Shown: piece after piece, positions 1 through 12,800 of the stretch
Layout of the letters: each line of letters opens with the position of its first letter
How positions within the stretch are numbered: the first letter of the stretch is position 1
Assembly: GCA_019925095.2 (NCBI GenBank)
Contig: CM034413.1
Location: 12,855,001 to 12,919,000, forward strand
Direction of reading: 5' to 3'
DNA from: Dendrolimus kikuchii
Taxonomy: Eukaryota; Arthropoda; Insecta; Lepidoptera; Lasiocampidae
Length of the DNA: 64,000 nucleotides
Program-made: the position numbers and the translations under genes
Notes under the pieces: generated by a model
Databases searched by the model: none
Told to the model about the DNA's origin: nothing
Seen by the model: the letters and a program-made list of their open reading frames with translations, nothing else

Positions 1-91
1 TGTTACTCTGTCTTATTATATATCCTGTTACTTGTGCACATTTACTGTAAATGTGCACAAGTAACAGGATATATAATAAGACAGAGTAACA
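1..91. repeat. Perfect inverted repeat, 44-bp arms, 3-nt loop
   Basis: Bases 1-44 are the exact reverse complement of 48-91, with CTG between them. The window starts at the outer end, so the palindrome may extend further left. Transcribed, it would fold into a 44-bp stem. It could be a small fold-back element, a hairpin RNA source or an assembly artefact. Confidence 0.9.
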
Positions 92-828
92 TATTATATG
101 AAAACATAAAAACAGACGAGACAAACACGCGCACACAAAATAAAAAGAAGGATTTAGGGTTTTTTCTGTCACGAAAAAGCGTTACGGCTGCGTGGAGGTG
201 CGGCATAATTTTAGAGTAGACTATGGATGTATAATGTATGTATAAATATACCTAACCTAACCAAAAAACGTAAAACTTCAAGTTAAAATTGCGTTGAGAT
301 TGTTTTGCCACTTGTCCGTTGCGATTCGTCTTTCCACTTGTCCGTTGAAGTTTTACTTCTACTATGTATCCTAGCACACATTTCGATTTCGATAAATAAT
401 GACAGACCGTAACCGTCCCACTGCTGGGCTCCGGCGTCCCATTATAGGCATCATAGACTAGGCAGATTCGACACACCGCTTAATTCGATGTGCATGATCA
501 TGATGTTATCAAAACAAGAATTAAAAAACTTTACGGTTAGTTAAGTTAGTAAACTTGACATCGTTTTGATTAGTAAAATAGATGGCGCTGCAATCGCGTT
601 ATTCTATTGACTAACAAATACCTACTGTGTCCTAAGAGCAACATGTCGTTCATTGTATTACTTACTTCAAATCAGGTTGGCTTCTACTCATTTCTACGTC
701 TTACTGGGCAGTTGTCTAGACTTAGTTTCTTTGTTATTATTATGTGTAATTATATTATATGTAAAAATCCGAATTCAGTTTTTTATGTAAGTAAAATAAG
801 CTTGTTTGAAAATATTTTTAAATACAAG
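92..828. other. Intronic or upstream sequence, mostly unassigned
   Basis: AT-rich sequence upstream of the golgin exons, presumably intron because the first visible exon opens at a splice acceptor. It holds a SINE fragment near 410-485 and short low-complexity runs. No coding region is supported. Confidence 0.4.
410..485 (-). repeat. Fragment of tRNA-headed SINE body
   Basis: Contains CCCACTGCTGGGCTC followed by a CCCATTATAG block, matching the distal end of the SINE copies at 12861-13130 and 28036-28270. The tRNA-like head is missing. Confidence 0.5.
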
Positions 829-1100
829 CTTTTGAGATCCTGTATATCATGTAGCAGCAGAGTGCTAGCCAAGATAAATAAAACGAGGCTAAATACGACG
901 GGTCTATCTTGTTTAGTACAGAAGTTCCTATGGCCACCTTCCGACTCCATCATCAGATCAGCTCCACGGTACCATATTATTGCATTGTCACGCGATATAC
1001 ATATGCGTGCAAAATTTCAGCTCAATCGGAAACCGGGAAGTTGGTCAAATTTAACTGGCAAGATTCCACCCAAACTTACATACATACATATGTACGAAAT
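829..1100 (+). repeat. Dispersed ~250-bp repeat, copy 1
   Basis: Nearly identical to 29185-29445, including GCAGCAGAGTGCTAG, GGCCACCTTCCGACTCCATC and CGGAAACCGGGAAGTTGG. It ends in a short ACATACATAC run like a retroposon tail. The open frame across it is also open in the other copy, but no protein family is recognised. Confidence 0.65.
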
Positions 1101-1112
1101 ATATTGGTAACT

Positions 1113-1475
1113 AGCTGTTCACGCGTCTTCGCCCGTGAAATTTTAGGAACCCTAATTTTATAAGTAGCCTAAGTTACTCCTTACAACATCAGCTATCTGC
1201 CAGTCAAATTCCCGTTAAAATCGGTCCAGCCGTTTCAGAGATTAGCTGGAACAAATGGTTTTAATTTTTTTTCGCGAAACCTTAAAAAGAGTAGCTTAAG
1301 GTACTCCTTATAACGTCAGCTCTCTGCCAGTGAATGTCCCGTCAAAATCGATTCAGCTGTTTCAGAGATTAGCTGGAACATCCAGACAGACAGACAAGAA
1401 TTCTAAAAGTTGCACTTTCGCTATCTCCTGGTCCGAAATAAACCCCTGTTTTTTTTTTCAAATTTTTATTTTGAC
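1113..1475 (+). repeat. CTAGCTG-headed dispersed element with internal duplication
   Basis: Begins ACTAGCTGTTCACGCGTCTT, a head also seen in variant form at 59921 and 61531. An internal segment of about 125 bp (TACTCCTTA...CAGAGATTAGCTGGAACA) occurs twice, near 1165 and 1290. It is non-coding; Helitron or MITE origin is possible but termini were not proved. Confidence 0.55.
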
Positions 1476-1743
1476 ATTACAAACAGACACTTCAATTTTG
1501 TTTATCTACTCGTATATAGATTTTTAAATAACATATGTGAATAGCGGCGAATCCATTCGAACGTAATATGGTAATATCCGCCGAAAATACCTACTTATAG
1601 TATACGTAGCAATCTTTGTCCTTCCGACGTCTACAATGTTAAATGAAAGTCGATACGTTGTACAAAGACAATTTGTTTCGGGCGTATAATATCTTCTTAA
1701 GTTTTCGCGACTAGTATACGTAATAAAACGTTATAACGGTTTT

Positions 1744-2060
1744 ACATACATACATAACTTCACGCCAGTTCCCTTGCGGGGTAGGCACGAACGACAGAGC
1801 GCCATTCAGGCTTATTCTTACACACCTCACTTGCTTCTTTGACATTCATAACTCTTGTCATGCACGCTCGTCTGTTCTTAAGGCTCCTGACATCGCCTTC
1901 TGCTAGTACACGATCAATTTGATCATGGAAGATGTGTCGTGGCCTTCCACGACTTCTGCATCCATCCACTTTTGCATTGTAAATCTGTTTAGTCATTCTT
2001 TCCACATGCCCGAACCACCGGAGCATTCCTTTCCTTACCTTCACCCCGACACTCTCTTAT
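1744..2060 (-). mobile_element. 5'-truncated RTE-like retrotransposon (YPARELA family)
   Basis: The minus strand is open for 94 codons from KVRKGMLRWFGHVERM to VVRAYPARELA and stop, the C-terminal tail of an RTE-type reverse transcriptase, followed by a (TATG)n tail. It is the 3' end only, with no catalytic RT motifs. The 5' break abuts a Penelope-like repeat at 2062. Confidence 0.85.
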
Positions 2061-2061
2061 A

Positions 2062-2815
2062 ACGGTTTTAAGCGCGGTAATTTATTTGATTTTTATTATT
2101 CCGACGTTTCGGCCAATTTTCAGTAGGTAGCCGTGATCGCGGAAGACAAAGATGTCAAGTGTCAATGAGTATTGTTGAAGTTTTATTTAGCCATTCATTC
2201 AGAATGATGCGTGAGGCTATTGAAATCAAAGTACACCCAAATTTCAATTGAGAAGATGGTTGGCAAGTACCACCTTCTTTCTGCGTGCAGCGGGGCACAA
2301 ACCAACTTGATTGATAATTTCTTTTTATTGTTCCTCCCACCCATTTTAATTTTAATATTATATAAAATATTAGAGGTAAAGTTTGTGACGTTGTAGGGGG
2401 TAATCTCTGGATATACTAAACCGATTTAAAAAATTCTTTTACTGTTGGGAAGCTACGTTAACTGGGAGTGTCATAGTCTATATAACACGACGATGAAACC
2501 GCGCCAGGCCGCTAGTATTATATAAAATATTAGAGGTAGGCATGTTTGCTGAAGAGTTTCTTGCGCCGCTTCTTCTCTTCAAGCCATAACATGTTGCGAA
2601 GCGGTGATAAATTAGATCTCCCATAGAGTAAATAATAACTACAAACAAAATTAAAACTAAATAATTAAAAACAACAAGTTGGCGGTAGGCTACATAAATT
2701 TTCAACAATACTCATTGACACTTGATATTTTTGTCTTCCGCGATCACGGCTACTGAAAATGGCCGAAACGTCGGAATAATAAAAATCAAATAAATTACCA
2801 CGCTTAAAACGTAGT
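2062..2815. mobile_element. Inverted pair of Penelope-like terminal repeats
   Basis: Arms of about 113 bp (2067-2183 and 2700-2811) are near-perfect reverse complements and contain ATTATTCCGACGTTTCGGCC. Both arms match 35130 and 43330, where the sequence lies next to a GIY-YIG fragment. The centre also carries paired ATTATATAAAATATTAGAGG segments near 2354 and 2516. Confidence 0.65.
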
Positions 2816-3126
2816 TTTATTAGTCGGGTGCTATGTTACTGCTCCATCTGGGATAATGTCAGCGTTAGTCGCGGTTTCACGCAGATGTAGCTATGGGTTT
2901 AATGCGTTATCTGTGATGCGATGTTGTTATTAATTGTCAATGACATTAAATATTGACTGATAATATGTATATACACTAATGTAACTTCATACGTTAGCGG
3001 AGTTATTTTGAACGCTATAAACAAGACACATTTGGCTACAGTCAATAATTATAACATTAACCCAAATCGAGCCTGGACTGTATAACTATATGCGTATCTG
3101 AACTGTATGTATATTTATATGTTAAA
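2816..3126. other. Intron sequence, nothing recognised
   Basis: AT-rich sequence between two repeats. No ORF, RNA gene or repeat shared with the rest of the window was recognised. Confidence 0.3.
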
Positions 3127-3545
3127 CTAGGATATGCCCGCGACTTTGTCCACGCTTGACTTAAAGTTCCTGCGGGATTCCCGGGATAAAAAATATCACA
3201 CATTTTATTACATAAAATTTCCTGTCGATCAGTGAAAAAATCGCATCGGAATTCCATTTTTTTTTCAATCTGGACATTTAAATAATTTCCCGAAAATTTC
3301 CACGTGATTCCCGGAATAAAATGTAGCGCAGATTTTAAGTCTAAAAATTAGCTGTCGGTCAGTAAAAACTGCATCAAAATCGGCTCAGTAGGTTTTACGT
3401 GAATCCCGAACAAACAGACAAGAAATGTAAAAAAAATGCATCGTGTTCTCCGCTGTTTGTATAGTCTATATTCCAGTTGATTTTTTTTTTAAGTAGCTAC
3501 AATGTACAAACGCAGCATGTTTAGAATTGTATAATATGCAGTTTT
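3127..3545 (+). repeat. Dispersed ACTAGGATATGCCCGCGAC element, copy 1
   Basis: Shares the order 'ACTAGGATATGCCCGCGACTT', GCGGGATTCCCGGGATAAAA, TCGATCAGTGAAAA, ATCGGC-AGTAG and 'TTCAATGTACAGAC' with copies at 25548, 39299 and 53690. Non-autonomous and non-coding; class unknown. Confidence 0.6.
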
Positions 3546-3655
3546 TCTTATTTGAGAGATCCCACTGAGTAAAGATTCGAAGATTACGCGAATAGACCTA
3601 CCTGTGAAATATTAATATATTCGAGAAGTTAATTTGTTGCTTTTCTTCTTTCCAG

Positions 3656-6600
3656 AGGCTCTCAAGAAAGAATGGCGTCAGAGAAGACGAGTCCAGTTGG
3701 TACTGGGACCCACCTCCACAAAGTTCGAATTTCGACCATCATCACATTGAAGACAAATACAAGTTACAAATACGGGCGCTGCAAGATGAAATATCCACCT
3801 TGAGGGAAAGGGAAACCATCGACCTAAGACCTGATGCAGAAGAAGAGATAAGTAGATTGAGATTGGAGAACCAAAATTTAACAGCTAATCTCGAGGATTT
3901 GGATAACCAACATCAGTTGGCGATGGAGAGACTTTTGTCTCTGAAAAAAGAATTGCAGAAGAACTTTGAAGTTTTGAAACAGGAGCACGAAGATCTGAAG
4001 AGTTCGAACGATGAGTATACAGCAGAAATTAAAACTCTGTTAGGAACAGTAGGTGAGAGAGATAAAGAAATTGAAAATTTAAAATCAATGAAGTCGGACT
4101 ATGATACACTGTATCATAAATATCAGAACTTAGAAAGAGTTCATAGTCTTTTGAGAGAAAATGCTGAAAAATTTCAAGAAGAGAATCAAGATCTGCATGA
4201 AGAAATATTTAAACTGCAAGAACAGGTTACAAAGCTAGAGCATGATTTAGAAGTAGCAGCAAATGCCTCTGACTTATCACACACTGTACCGAAGGAAAAA
4301 TATGAAGAAGTTCTTAAAGAAGTGAGTGAGTTAAAAAGTAGAAGAAATTTAAATACAATTCAGTTAGATGAAGTGAACATAGACGATAATGCCAAAAGTG
4401 TAATAGAAAACCTAAAGCGGGATATTAATGACTTAAAACACCAAATCACGCAAAACGATTCAGATCATTACAACGATACTAAATCGGTAAAATCTGAAAA
4501 GATAATGCAGTTATATAATAAGTATGTGAATTTCGAACTTCCAGTTGATTATGTAGGTGAAATACCGGTAATGGGTGATAACATAGTATTGTACAAATTA
4601 GAAAGTGCTTTTAAAACATTGAATTCGTTTAAGAAAGATATTGACAATCTCGAACATAAATTATCTGAAAAAAATCACAATATTAATCATTTACAAACAC
4701 AAATAGATGACTTAACAACTGAAAATGATTTCCTAACAACTGATATTCAACATTTTGAAAGAGAACTCAATGAAATGAAGAAGAATAACGATTTCTTGAT
4801 ATCTGAAATAGCTGCCTTAAAGAATACGTCCAAGCTAGAGCCAATAATAGAGACTCATGAAGACAATTTAGCTAAATTGGAAACGGAACTTGCAGATTGC
4901 AATAGAATAAATAAGACTTTTGAATCTGAAATTAAAAGAATAGAGACTGAATTGGCTGAAGTAAGGAAAGAAAAGACTATATTACAAGGTAGTTTAAGTG
5001 ATCTTAAACTTAAATATACATCAATGTTGGAGGAATTGGAACTATTTAAGAATCAAACGAAAGCAGTACAAGAGTTGGAAAATAATACTAATTGTCATAA
5101 TACAGAAGTTCTAAAGAGATTGACAGATGAAATAGACGAGCTTAAAAAGAAATTAAACGCTGCTAATGCCAAAAGTGAACAGTTATCTATTGATTTACAC
5201 ATTATTGAAAATGACAAGGTATTGCTTACGAAACAAGTCGATGATTTAAAACATACTTTAGAAGAAAAATCATCGGCACATAAGGAGCTAGAATGTCTGA
5301 AAGTCGCTTTAGATCACAAACTACAAGATTTTGAATCTAAAATCGATGAAGTTATTAAACATAAAGAAGAAGCAGAAAGTGACAAAATTATATTAGAAGA
5401 AAAAGTGTATGTTCTGCAAAAAGAACTAATGTCGAAAGATAAGACTACTGTTCCCTCTCCAGATTTTGAAAAGGTTATTGCTGAAAAGTTAGACACTACA
5501 AGTAAATTAGAAGCTATTTTGAAAGATAATACAACTCTTACAAAAACTATTGAAGGACTAAAGATGGAAATAGAAAATTTAAATCAAAAACAAAATGAAC
5601 TAGTAAAAGAAAATAGTTCTCGAAAAAAAAATTGTACTAAAACGAACGAGGAAAATACTGATGCACTTCAGAAAAAAATAGAAGAATTAAAAGCTAAGAT
5701 TATTCAGCAAGATCTTATTAACGATGAAATTTCAAATCTTAAAACAGAAAACCAAAATCTTTTCGATAAAAAATTACACCTTGAAGCCGAACTTTCATCA
5801 ACAGATACAAAAATAATTAATTTAGAAGAAGAGTTTGAAAAACTTATTACAGATCTTAATGAAAAAGACACTATTATTGATACATTAAATGTAACTATAA
5901 CGAAAAATAATAATACTTTAGTCACATTAAACGAAACTGTAAAAGATTTAGAAAAACAGGTTGTGCTTAAAAATGATGAGTTGCAGCGATTAAAGAAAGA
6001 TTTTGATGAACTTTCAGCACAACACAACGAGTCTAGCGTTAAATCTAATAGAAGCGTCGAAGAACTGAATAGATTGCACATCGAAAAGGAAGAAATCAGT
6101 AAACAAATATTCAATTTACAAGAAGAAGTGAACACTAAAAACAATGAAATATCATCCCTAACAAATCTTTTAGAAAATATTGAAAAGTCAAATGCAGAGT
6201 TCAAAAATACAATAGAGAAAAAAGATAAAGAGATAAAAGAGCTTAATCAATCAATAGTTGAAATGACGGACAAAATTAAAACGGTAGACAATACTACGCA
6301 TCATAATGATGAATATGCTAAATTAGTTCAAGAGAAGGATACAATAGAAAACGCGGTTACTGAACTTAAAAACAAAATGATAGATAAAGACAAACAACTC
6401 TTTGAAATTAAAACTAAATGCGAACAGTTAGACAAAGTTGCCTTAGAATACAAAGCGATCATAGATCAAGTATCTGTAGAAAAAACCGAACTGATTAATC
6501 TAATTAATTTAAAACACAATGAGAGTGTACAATATCATAATGAGATTCAAAGATTAAATGCCCTAATACTAGAGCAGACGAATGAATTTAAGAGAATAAT

Positions 6601-6853
6601 CGAAGAGAAAGACAGATTATTACAAAATCATTCCGATTGTGCTAATTGTGTAAGGTTAAGAGTAACTCTTAAAGAGAAAGATGAAATTATTATGGCTTTG
6701 AATCAAAATGTTACTGAATTTGATAGGATTAAAACTGAATTGTTTAATGCAAGTGAAACGGTGCGATTACTAACAGAGAAATGTGATAATTTGGATAAGA
6801 GTTTAGCCATACAGTTGGAGGCGGTGAAGAAATTGACTGCGGAAAATATGCAG
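3656..6853 (+). CDS. Gmap: Gmap large coiled-coil exon
   Basis: The acceptor is CTTTCCAG before 3656 and the donor is CAG|GTAAGC after 6853. The exon is 3198 nt, exactly 1066 codons, phase 0 at both ends. The frame is open from the acceptor, so the gene continues upstream; the TTG at 3800 is not a start. The first residues include DESSWYWDPPPQSS, then heptad-type sequence rich in Lys, Glu, Asn and Leu continues almost without break, as expected for the rod of a golgin tether. A short proline/valine-containing break (FELPVDYVGEIPV, about residues 293-305) may be a hinge. A CxxC-like pair (SDCANCVRL) lies near residue 1000. Codons are AT-rich. Reading through the donor would add about 40 residues to a stop at 6974-6976. 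Confidence 0.93.
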
Positions 6854-9800
6854 GTAAGCTATTTGTTACTTGATGGGATCAATTTTTCAAGTGAGCCTTT
6901 AGGGCCAAATCCTGAACTATACGAAATAGCGTATAGTACTCAAAGAAGCCTCGAGGCCGACTTTGACGTAAACTAAAGCGGTATCTTTTTGAAAAATCAT
7001 TTACCCTTGTCAGGAATCTGCTGATTTTGAGAATTAGTTTGTGTAATGAATTTGAAAATGAGAAACAGTAATATGCTGGCCAATTCGGAACCACCAGATT
7101 CCGAGTATACAACTTTTAGAATTGTTGTCTGTCTGCCCGTTAGAGAATCCCGTGGAAACTACTGAACGGATTTAAATGAAACTCAGAGCTAGCTTTTGAC
7201 CCGTGTTATAACTGACTATATCGATAAAATTAAATGACGTCATTTCCTCGGGGTAGACAAACATAGCCAAAAAGATAACGAACGCTGCTGTCGCGTTTCT
7301 TTGATGCCCTCTAGTCTTCTTTTTGGAACGAACTTCCTTTACGTGGCTTAGAGTGAACTTTCAGAAATCGTCACGCAAGGAAAAAGCGTTATGCGCCCCA
7401 GGGGCGACTTTTTTTTTACAATTTCGAACTTTTATGACAAAGACATAAGATCTAAAGCAATATTAATAAGTGTATAAACCTATAGTGTTTTGAAATTAGA
7501 AGGCCTTGTAAACTTGTAACTTCTTGGCATTTCTTTAACATCCACTCTCAATTTCGGCTCCTATATTGAAAGTGTAGCTCAGCTGGCTGCTAAAAAGCTG
7601 AGTATAAGGTGAGTCGCTACTTCACTGCAGAGCAACTACTTAATCTTTACTGTGCTCAAGTAAGATCCTGCATGGAGTACTGCTCTCACCTTTGGGACGG
7701 CTCAGCCAAACACCAGCTTGAGGCGCTGGAGTCAATTGAGAGAAGAGCCAAGAGGTTGATTGGTAGCGACCAGCTTGTCAATACAAGGCTTCAAAGCTTA
7801 GAGCATCGACGCCGGGTTGCTAGTCTGTCGGTTTTTTATAGGATTCATTTCGGAGAGTGTCCGCTTGAACTGTTTGACCTGATTCCCCCTACACCATTCC
7901 ATCTTCGGACCACAAGACGCTCTGGTTTACGCCATCGTTTCACAGTGGAAACGATACCAGTGCGTACTAAACGTTTCGCCTCCACGTTCCTTCTGCGTAC
8001 GGCAGAATTGTGGAATGCACTACCAAAGTCCGTGTTTCCAGAAAAGTACAATCCGGGAACCTTCAAGTCTCGTGTGAATAGGTATTATCTAGGTAAGCGT
8101 GCTCCATCTTCGACCGCATCATCGTCCGGCACTGGACGTGATCGTGGTCAAACGCAAATCTATCTATAATAAAAAAAAAAAAACCACCCTTATTCGACTG
8201 CTTTCGTACGATTATATGTTCCGGGTTTATCAGTAAAACGTCGATGTAGTTTATCTCACTTGTTGTAATATTCAAATAAGCGTTTACTCTTCTGATCAAA
8301 ACTCCAAAAGTTTTTATTCAAAATAATTGCCAATGGAGAACACTTTTTGAAGTGCATACATATCAGTCAGATTTTAATTTATTACCTATTCTATGTATAC
8401 CGCTTCGCAACGTGTTATCGCTGTTTAAAGGAGAAGAAGCGCCTAGAAACTCCCCAGTAACACGTCTAGCTACAAAAAATTTTTTTCGTCATAGTTATTT
8501 ATTTATCTCGGGCCTTTAAAAAACAATACATATGGAAGTTGTTATACAATTGTTTTTTAAATAATTAATGGAGTTGTATTGAATGTTGTTGTCTCCTTTG
8601 CAAACAAGCTGTTGAATCTACCCGAAGAAATTCTATTAATTGGCATTTACGATTGTTTAATTAATTACCTGTGGGTTGTTAATTAACGACTTAACAATCC
8701 ACAGCCAGGTGGTAGGGCATTTGCCCGACTGGATGGCTACCACCCCTGGTCTAAAGTATGTCGCCATAACAACCTTGAGTTGTGTTCCGGCATTAGTGAC
8801 CAGGTTCCAGTTTCCTTTAACAGAGCAGCAGCGCATTTGTAGCACATTTGGTGTTGCAAATGTCCATAGGCGATGGTAACCGCTTTCCATCAAGTGGGCC
8901 GTCTGCCTGTCTGCTGATCTCCTGCAATAATTTTTTTTTAATAATTTTGGAGCGAATTACGCGTCTTACAGTTGAGTGAATTGGCACAAATCTTCACGTA
9001 AGGAAAAAGCATTATTCCCCCTCCAAGCGACCTATATCGTAAGGAGCAGCTTTGTTCCTGTCGGAAGTCCCCAAACAATACGTTTTTTCCTATTTATCTT
9101 ACGGCTAATGAAAGTCTATTTCTGAAGTTGTTAGAACAGGAGCATAACTCTTCTCGGGAGCTGGAGCGCCTGAGGCGACATCTGGTTGAGACCGAAGAGA
9201 ACTATACACAGGAGTTGATGAGCTCGGAGCAGAAGTTAACGGAGTGCCAAGCGAGGTTGCACCAAGTCGAAGAGAGAGCGAAGCAGACCAGCACTGTTTA
9301 TACTAGCAACAGGTGAGTTCACTAACAGATCTATATTATTGATAGTAATTTCATTACAGCTGTGTAATTTTTTATTTATTGGAGGAGTTCAACAGACAGG
9401 AAGACGGCCCACTTGATGGAAAGCGGTTGCCAAAGGCGCTGCTGCTCTCTTAAGGGAGACTGGGAGACTGGAACCTGGTGACAAATGCCGGAACACAATT
9501 CAAGGTTCTTATGGCGACATACTTTAGACCAGGGGTGGTAGCCATCCAGTCGGGCAAATGCCCTACCACCTGGCTGTGGGTTGTTTTGTAGCCTCTTACG
9601 ACAGGCCGCCCCAACGCAGGAAATTGTATTCTTTCTCCGTTCCTGCACGGATAAAATTAATAACTTCAAAAACCTAGCAACTGACATTAGCTAGATAGAT
9701 ATTAGTACATTATGGTACTAGTGTGTAACATTGGTGATTACCGCCGAGGCGCCATTGAGACTCGAGCCGTAGGCGAGGGTCTTAAGAGAGCCGAGGACGG

Positions 9801-12800
9801 TAGTCATCAATACACACGTGTATCATAGGACGTTTTTCAACACACTTGTGAATAAAATAACAACAAAAACTCATTTTATTTAGTAGATACAAAAAAGTTA
9901 TATATGAGTGAAAGTTTTATTTATTAAACACGTACGAGTTAAAATTATCTATTTAAATAAGAAGTTGCATGAAATGAGCAAGCAATAGGAACATTAATTT
10001 ATTTGTTCTATAGAACACGACCTTTTTTTTTGAATAAAAACTTTTTTAAGAACAAAGCAACTCAACCAATAAAATTAAAAAAAAAACTATAACTCACTAG
10101 TGAGTTATAATGTTTTTTACTCACAGTTTGATAATGGGTGTCATTCTGTGCCTAATTGCGGTGACCATAGAGCCACTTTATGAGCAAGTGTGTTGAAAAA
10201 TGCTTTATTGCTCACCAAAATAACAGACGCAATACATTTTGAAATAAATGGATTCATTTTAATTTTCAATATCTTCAAAAGTATGGTATGAATGAATGAA
10301 TGAAAACTCTTTATTGTTCACCATAACTTAAACCAAGACAATTTAATATGAATACATTTTCATTAGAACAGTGGGCGGCCTTATCACTCACAGCGATCTC
10401 TTCCTGGCAACCCGGTGGTCAAGGAGACGTTAAAAGAAAAATTAAATAACATTTGGTGGTTTAACAAAATTAAAACTTCGTAATTAAATATAATTAAAGA
10501 AAAAAACAACAACAATAATAATTACTATTACTTTCATAAAAGAAAAATGTCATAAATTTTTTTACAAAAAAATGTCTAGGTATTTAAAAAAAACGTAAAA
10601 TTTTTGAGAATAAATAAATACAGTACAATAATAATAAACTACCATAGATATAAATAATTGAATAGATTATATTAATATAAATTACATCGTGTACTAGCAG
10701 AAGGTGATGTCAGGCGCCTTAAGAACAGACGAGCGTGCGTGACAAGAGTTATGAATGTCGAAGAAGCAAGTGAGGTGTGTAAGAATAAGCCTGAATGGCG
10801 CTCTGTTGTTCGTGCCTACCCCGCAAGGGAACTGGCGTGAAGTTATGTATGTATGTAAATTACATGCGAACAATAATTTTATTTAGTGCAAGAAATTATT
10901 ATATTAATACGTGAAGCAAAAACTTTGTACCCCTTTCTACGAAAATCGCGCGGACGGAGGAGTATGAAATTTCGCTCACTATGGTTTATATAGAGAAGGA
11001 GTGCAGAATGCTAATTTTTTTTTAATATGCATAAACAATACATTAAATCAATAGAAAAAAACATTACACACACTACCATGTATTTGACGTACATACGCAT
11101 ATATAAGTATACTCTTTTGTTTATTGTCTAAGTCAAATCAACAGTGTAGCCTTGGCGAAATCTGTGATTATAAAAGTATAGTCTTTGACAATAGAACCTT
11201 AATAATGATCAAACTTATGATTTAGATTAATTATGGTCTAATTTCGACCACTGGGCGACCAGTAGTTTTATTTAATGGACAAGTAATGGTCAGTGATCTA
11301 GTGTTTGAATTTAGAAATGGATGTATTTTTTCTGTTTTTCAAGGGGAGGGAGTTCCACAGGCGATGGTAATTTACGGGCTGGATAGCGAACATCATCTAA
11401 GTATTCCTTTACTCTCTTCATACATGCACATTTAATTTCATTAGTGGTCGCCCGTGCTCGAATTTTTTTTTTAATTGCAGGAGATCAGCAGACAGGCAGT
11501 CGGCCCACTCGATGGAAAGCGCTTACCATCGCCTATGGACATTTGCAACACCAAAGGTGCTACAAATGCGCTGCTGCTCTCTTAAGGGAGACTGGAACCT
11601 GGTCACTAATGCCGGAACACAACACATAGTTGTTATGGCGACATGCTTTAGACCAGGGGTGGTAGCCATCCAGTCGGGCAAATGCCCTACCACCTGGCTG
11701 TGGGTTGTTAAGTCGCCTCTTACGACAGGCCGCCTGACCGCAGGAAATTGTATTCTTTCTTCGTTCCTGCACGGATAAAAATTAGACCATAATATTGACC
11801 ACAGATTTCGCCAAGGCTACACTGTTAATTTGACTTGATAAACATGATAAACAAAAGAGTATATTGAGTATAATGTGTGTCAAATACATGGTAGTGTGTA
11901 ATGTTTTTTTTATTGATTTAATGTATTTTTTATGCATAATTTAAAAAAATATTAGCATTCGTCGCTTCTTCTCTATATAAACTATAAGTGTGCGAAATTT
12001 CATACTCCTCCGTCCGCACAATTCTCGTAAAAAGGGGTACAAAGCTTTTGCTTCACTTATTAATATATAGCTTCGGTGGTTCGGGCATGTGGAAAGAATG
12101 CATGATGAAAGAATGACTAAACAGATATACAATGCAAAAGTACATGTATGCAGAAGTCGTGGAAGGCCACGACACACCTTCCATGATCAAATTGATCGTG
12201 TACTAGCAGAAGGTGATGTCAGGAGCTTTAAGAACAGACGAGCGTGCATGACAAGAGCTATGAAGGTCAAAGAAGCAAGTGAGGTGTGTAAGAATAAGCC
12301 TGAATAACGCTCTGTTGTTCGTGCCTACCCCGCAAGGGAACTGCCGTGAAGTTATGTATGTATATATGTATTAATATATAGAAGATTTGAGGTGCTTTTG
12401 TTTTAAACGAGAACATTACCATATTTCCAGCATCCGAGCGAATCAAGAAGTGGAAACATTAAGGAATCAAATCAAGCTATTGGAGAAGCAGCGCGAAGAT
12501 GTCCAAGCGAAGCTCAGCGAAGCGGAAGACGCAAGGAGTAGAAGTGAAGCGGCACTCACTAACTTACAAGTTGTATTGGAGCAGTTCCAGTTAGGTCAGT
12601 GTTGGTTTTTAGACTTTCGTAGCCATTTTGGAAAATCTTCCTTTTTTCTTACTTAGATCTTCGTCATGTTTTATTAACCGACTTCAAAAATAAGAGGAGG
12701 ACCACAATTCGTCGTGTAAATATTTTTTTATATAATTATGTTCAGCGATGACTTATTTGTTTCCGATCCGATTTTGACGATTCTTTTTGCTTTGGATTCA

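Noticed and set aside
250..264. CCTAACCTAACC as interstitial telomere repeat
   Set aside because: Only two TTAGG-type units; expected by chance in this composition.
607..1110. 167-codon open frame as a gene
   Set aside because: It runs through a dispersed repeat (copy at 29185) and AT-rich DNA; no start context or family.
3800..3802. TTG as start of the large golgin frame
   Set aside because: The frame is open back to the splice acceptor at 3655 and encodes plausible family sequence, so this is exon interior.
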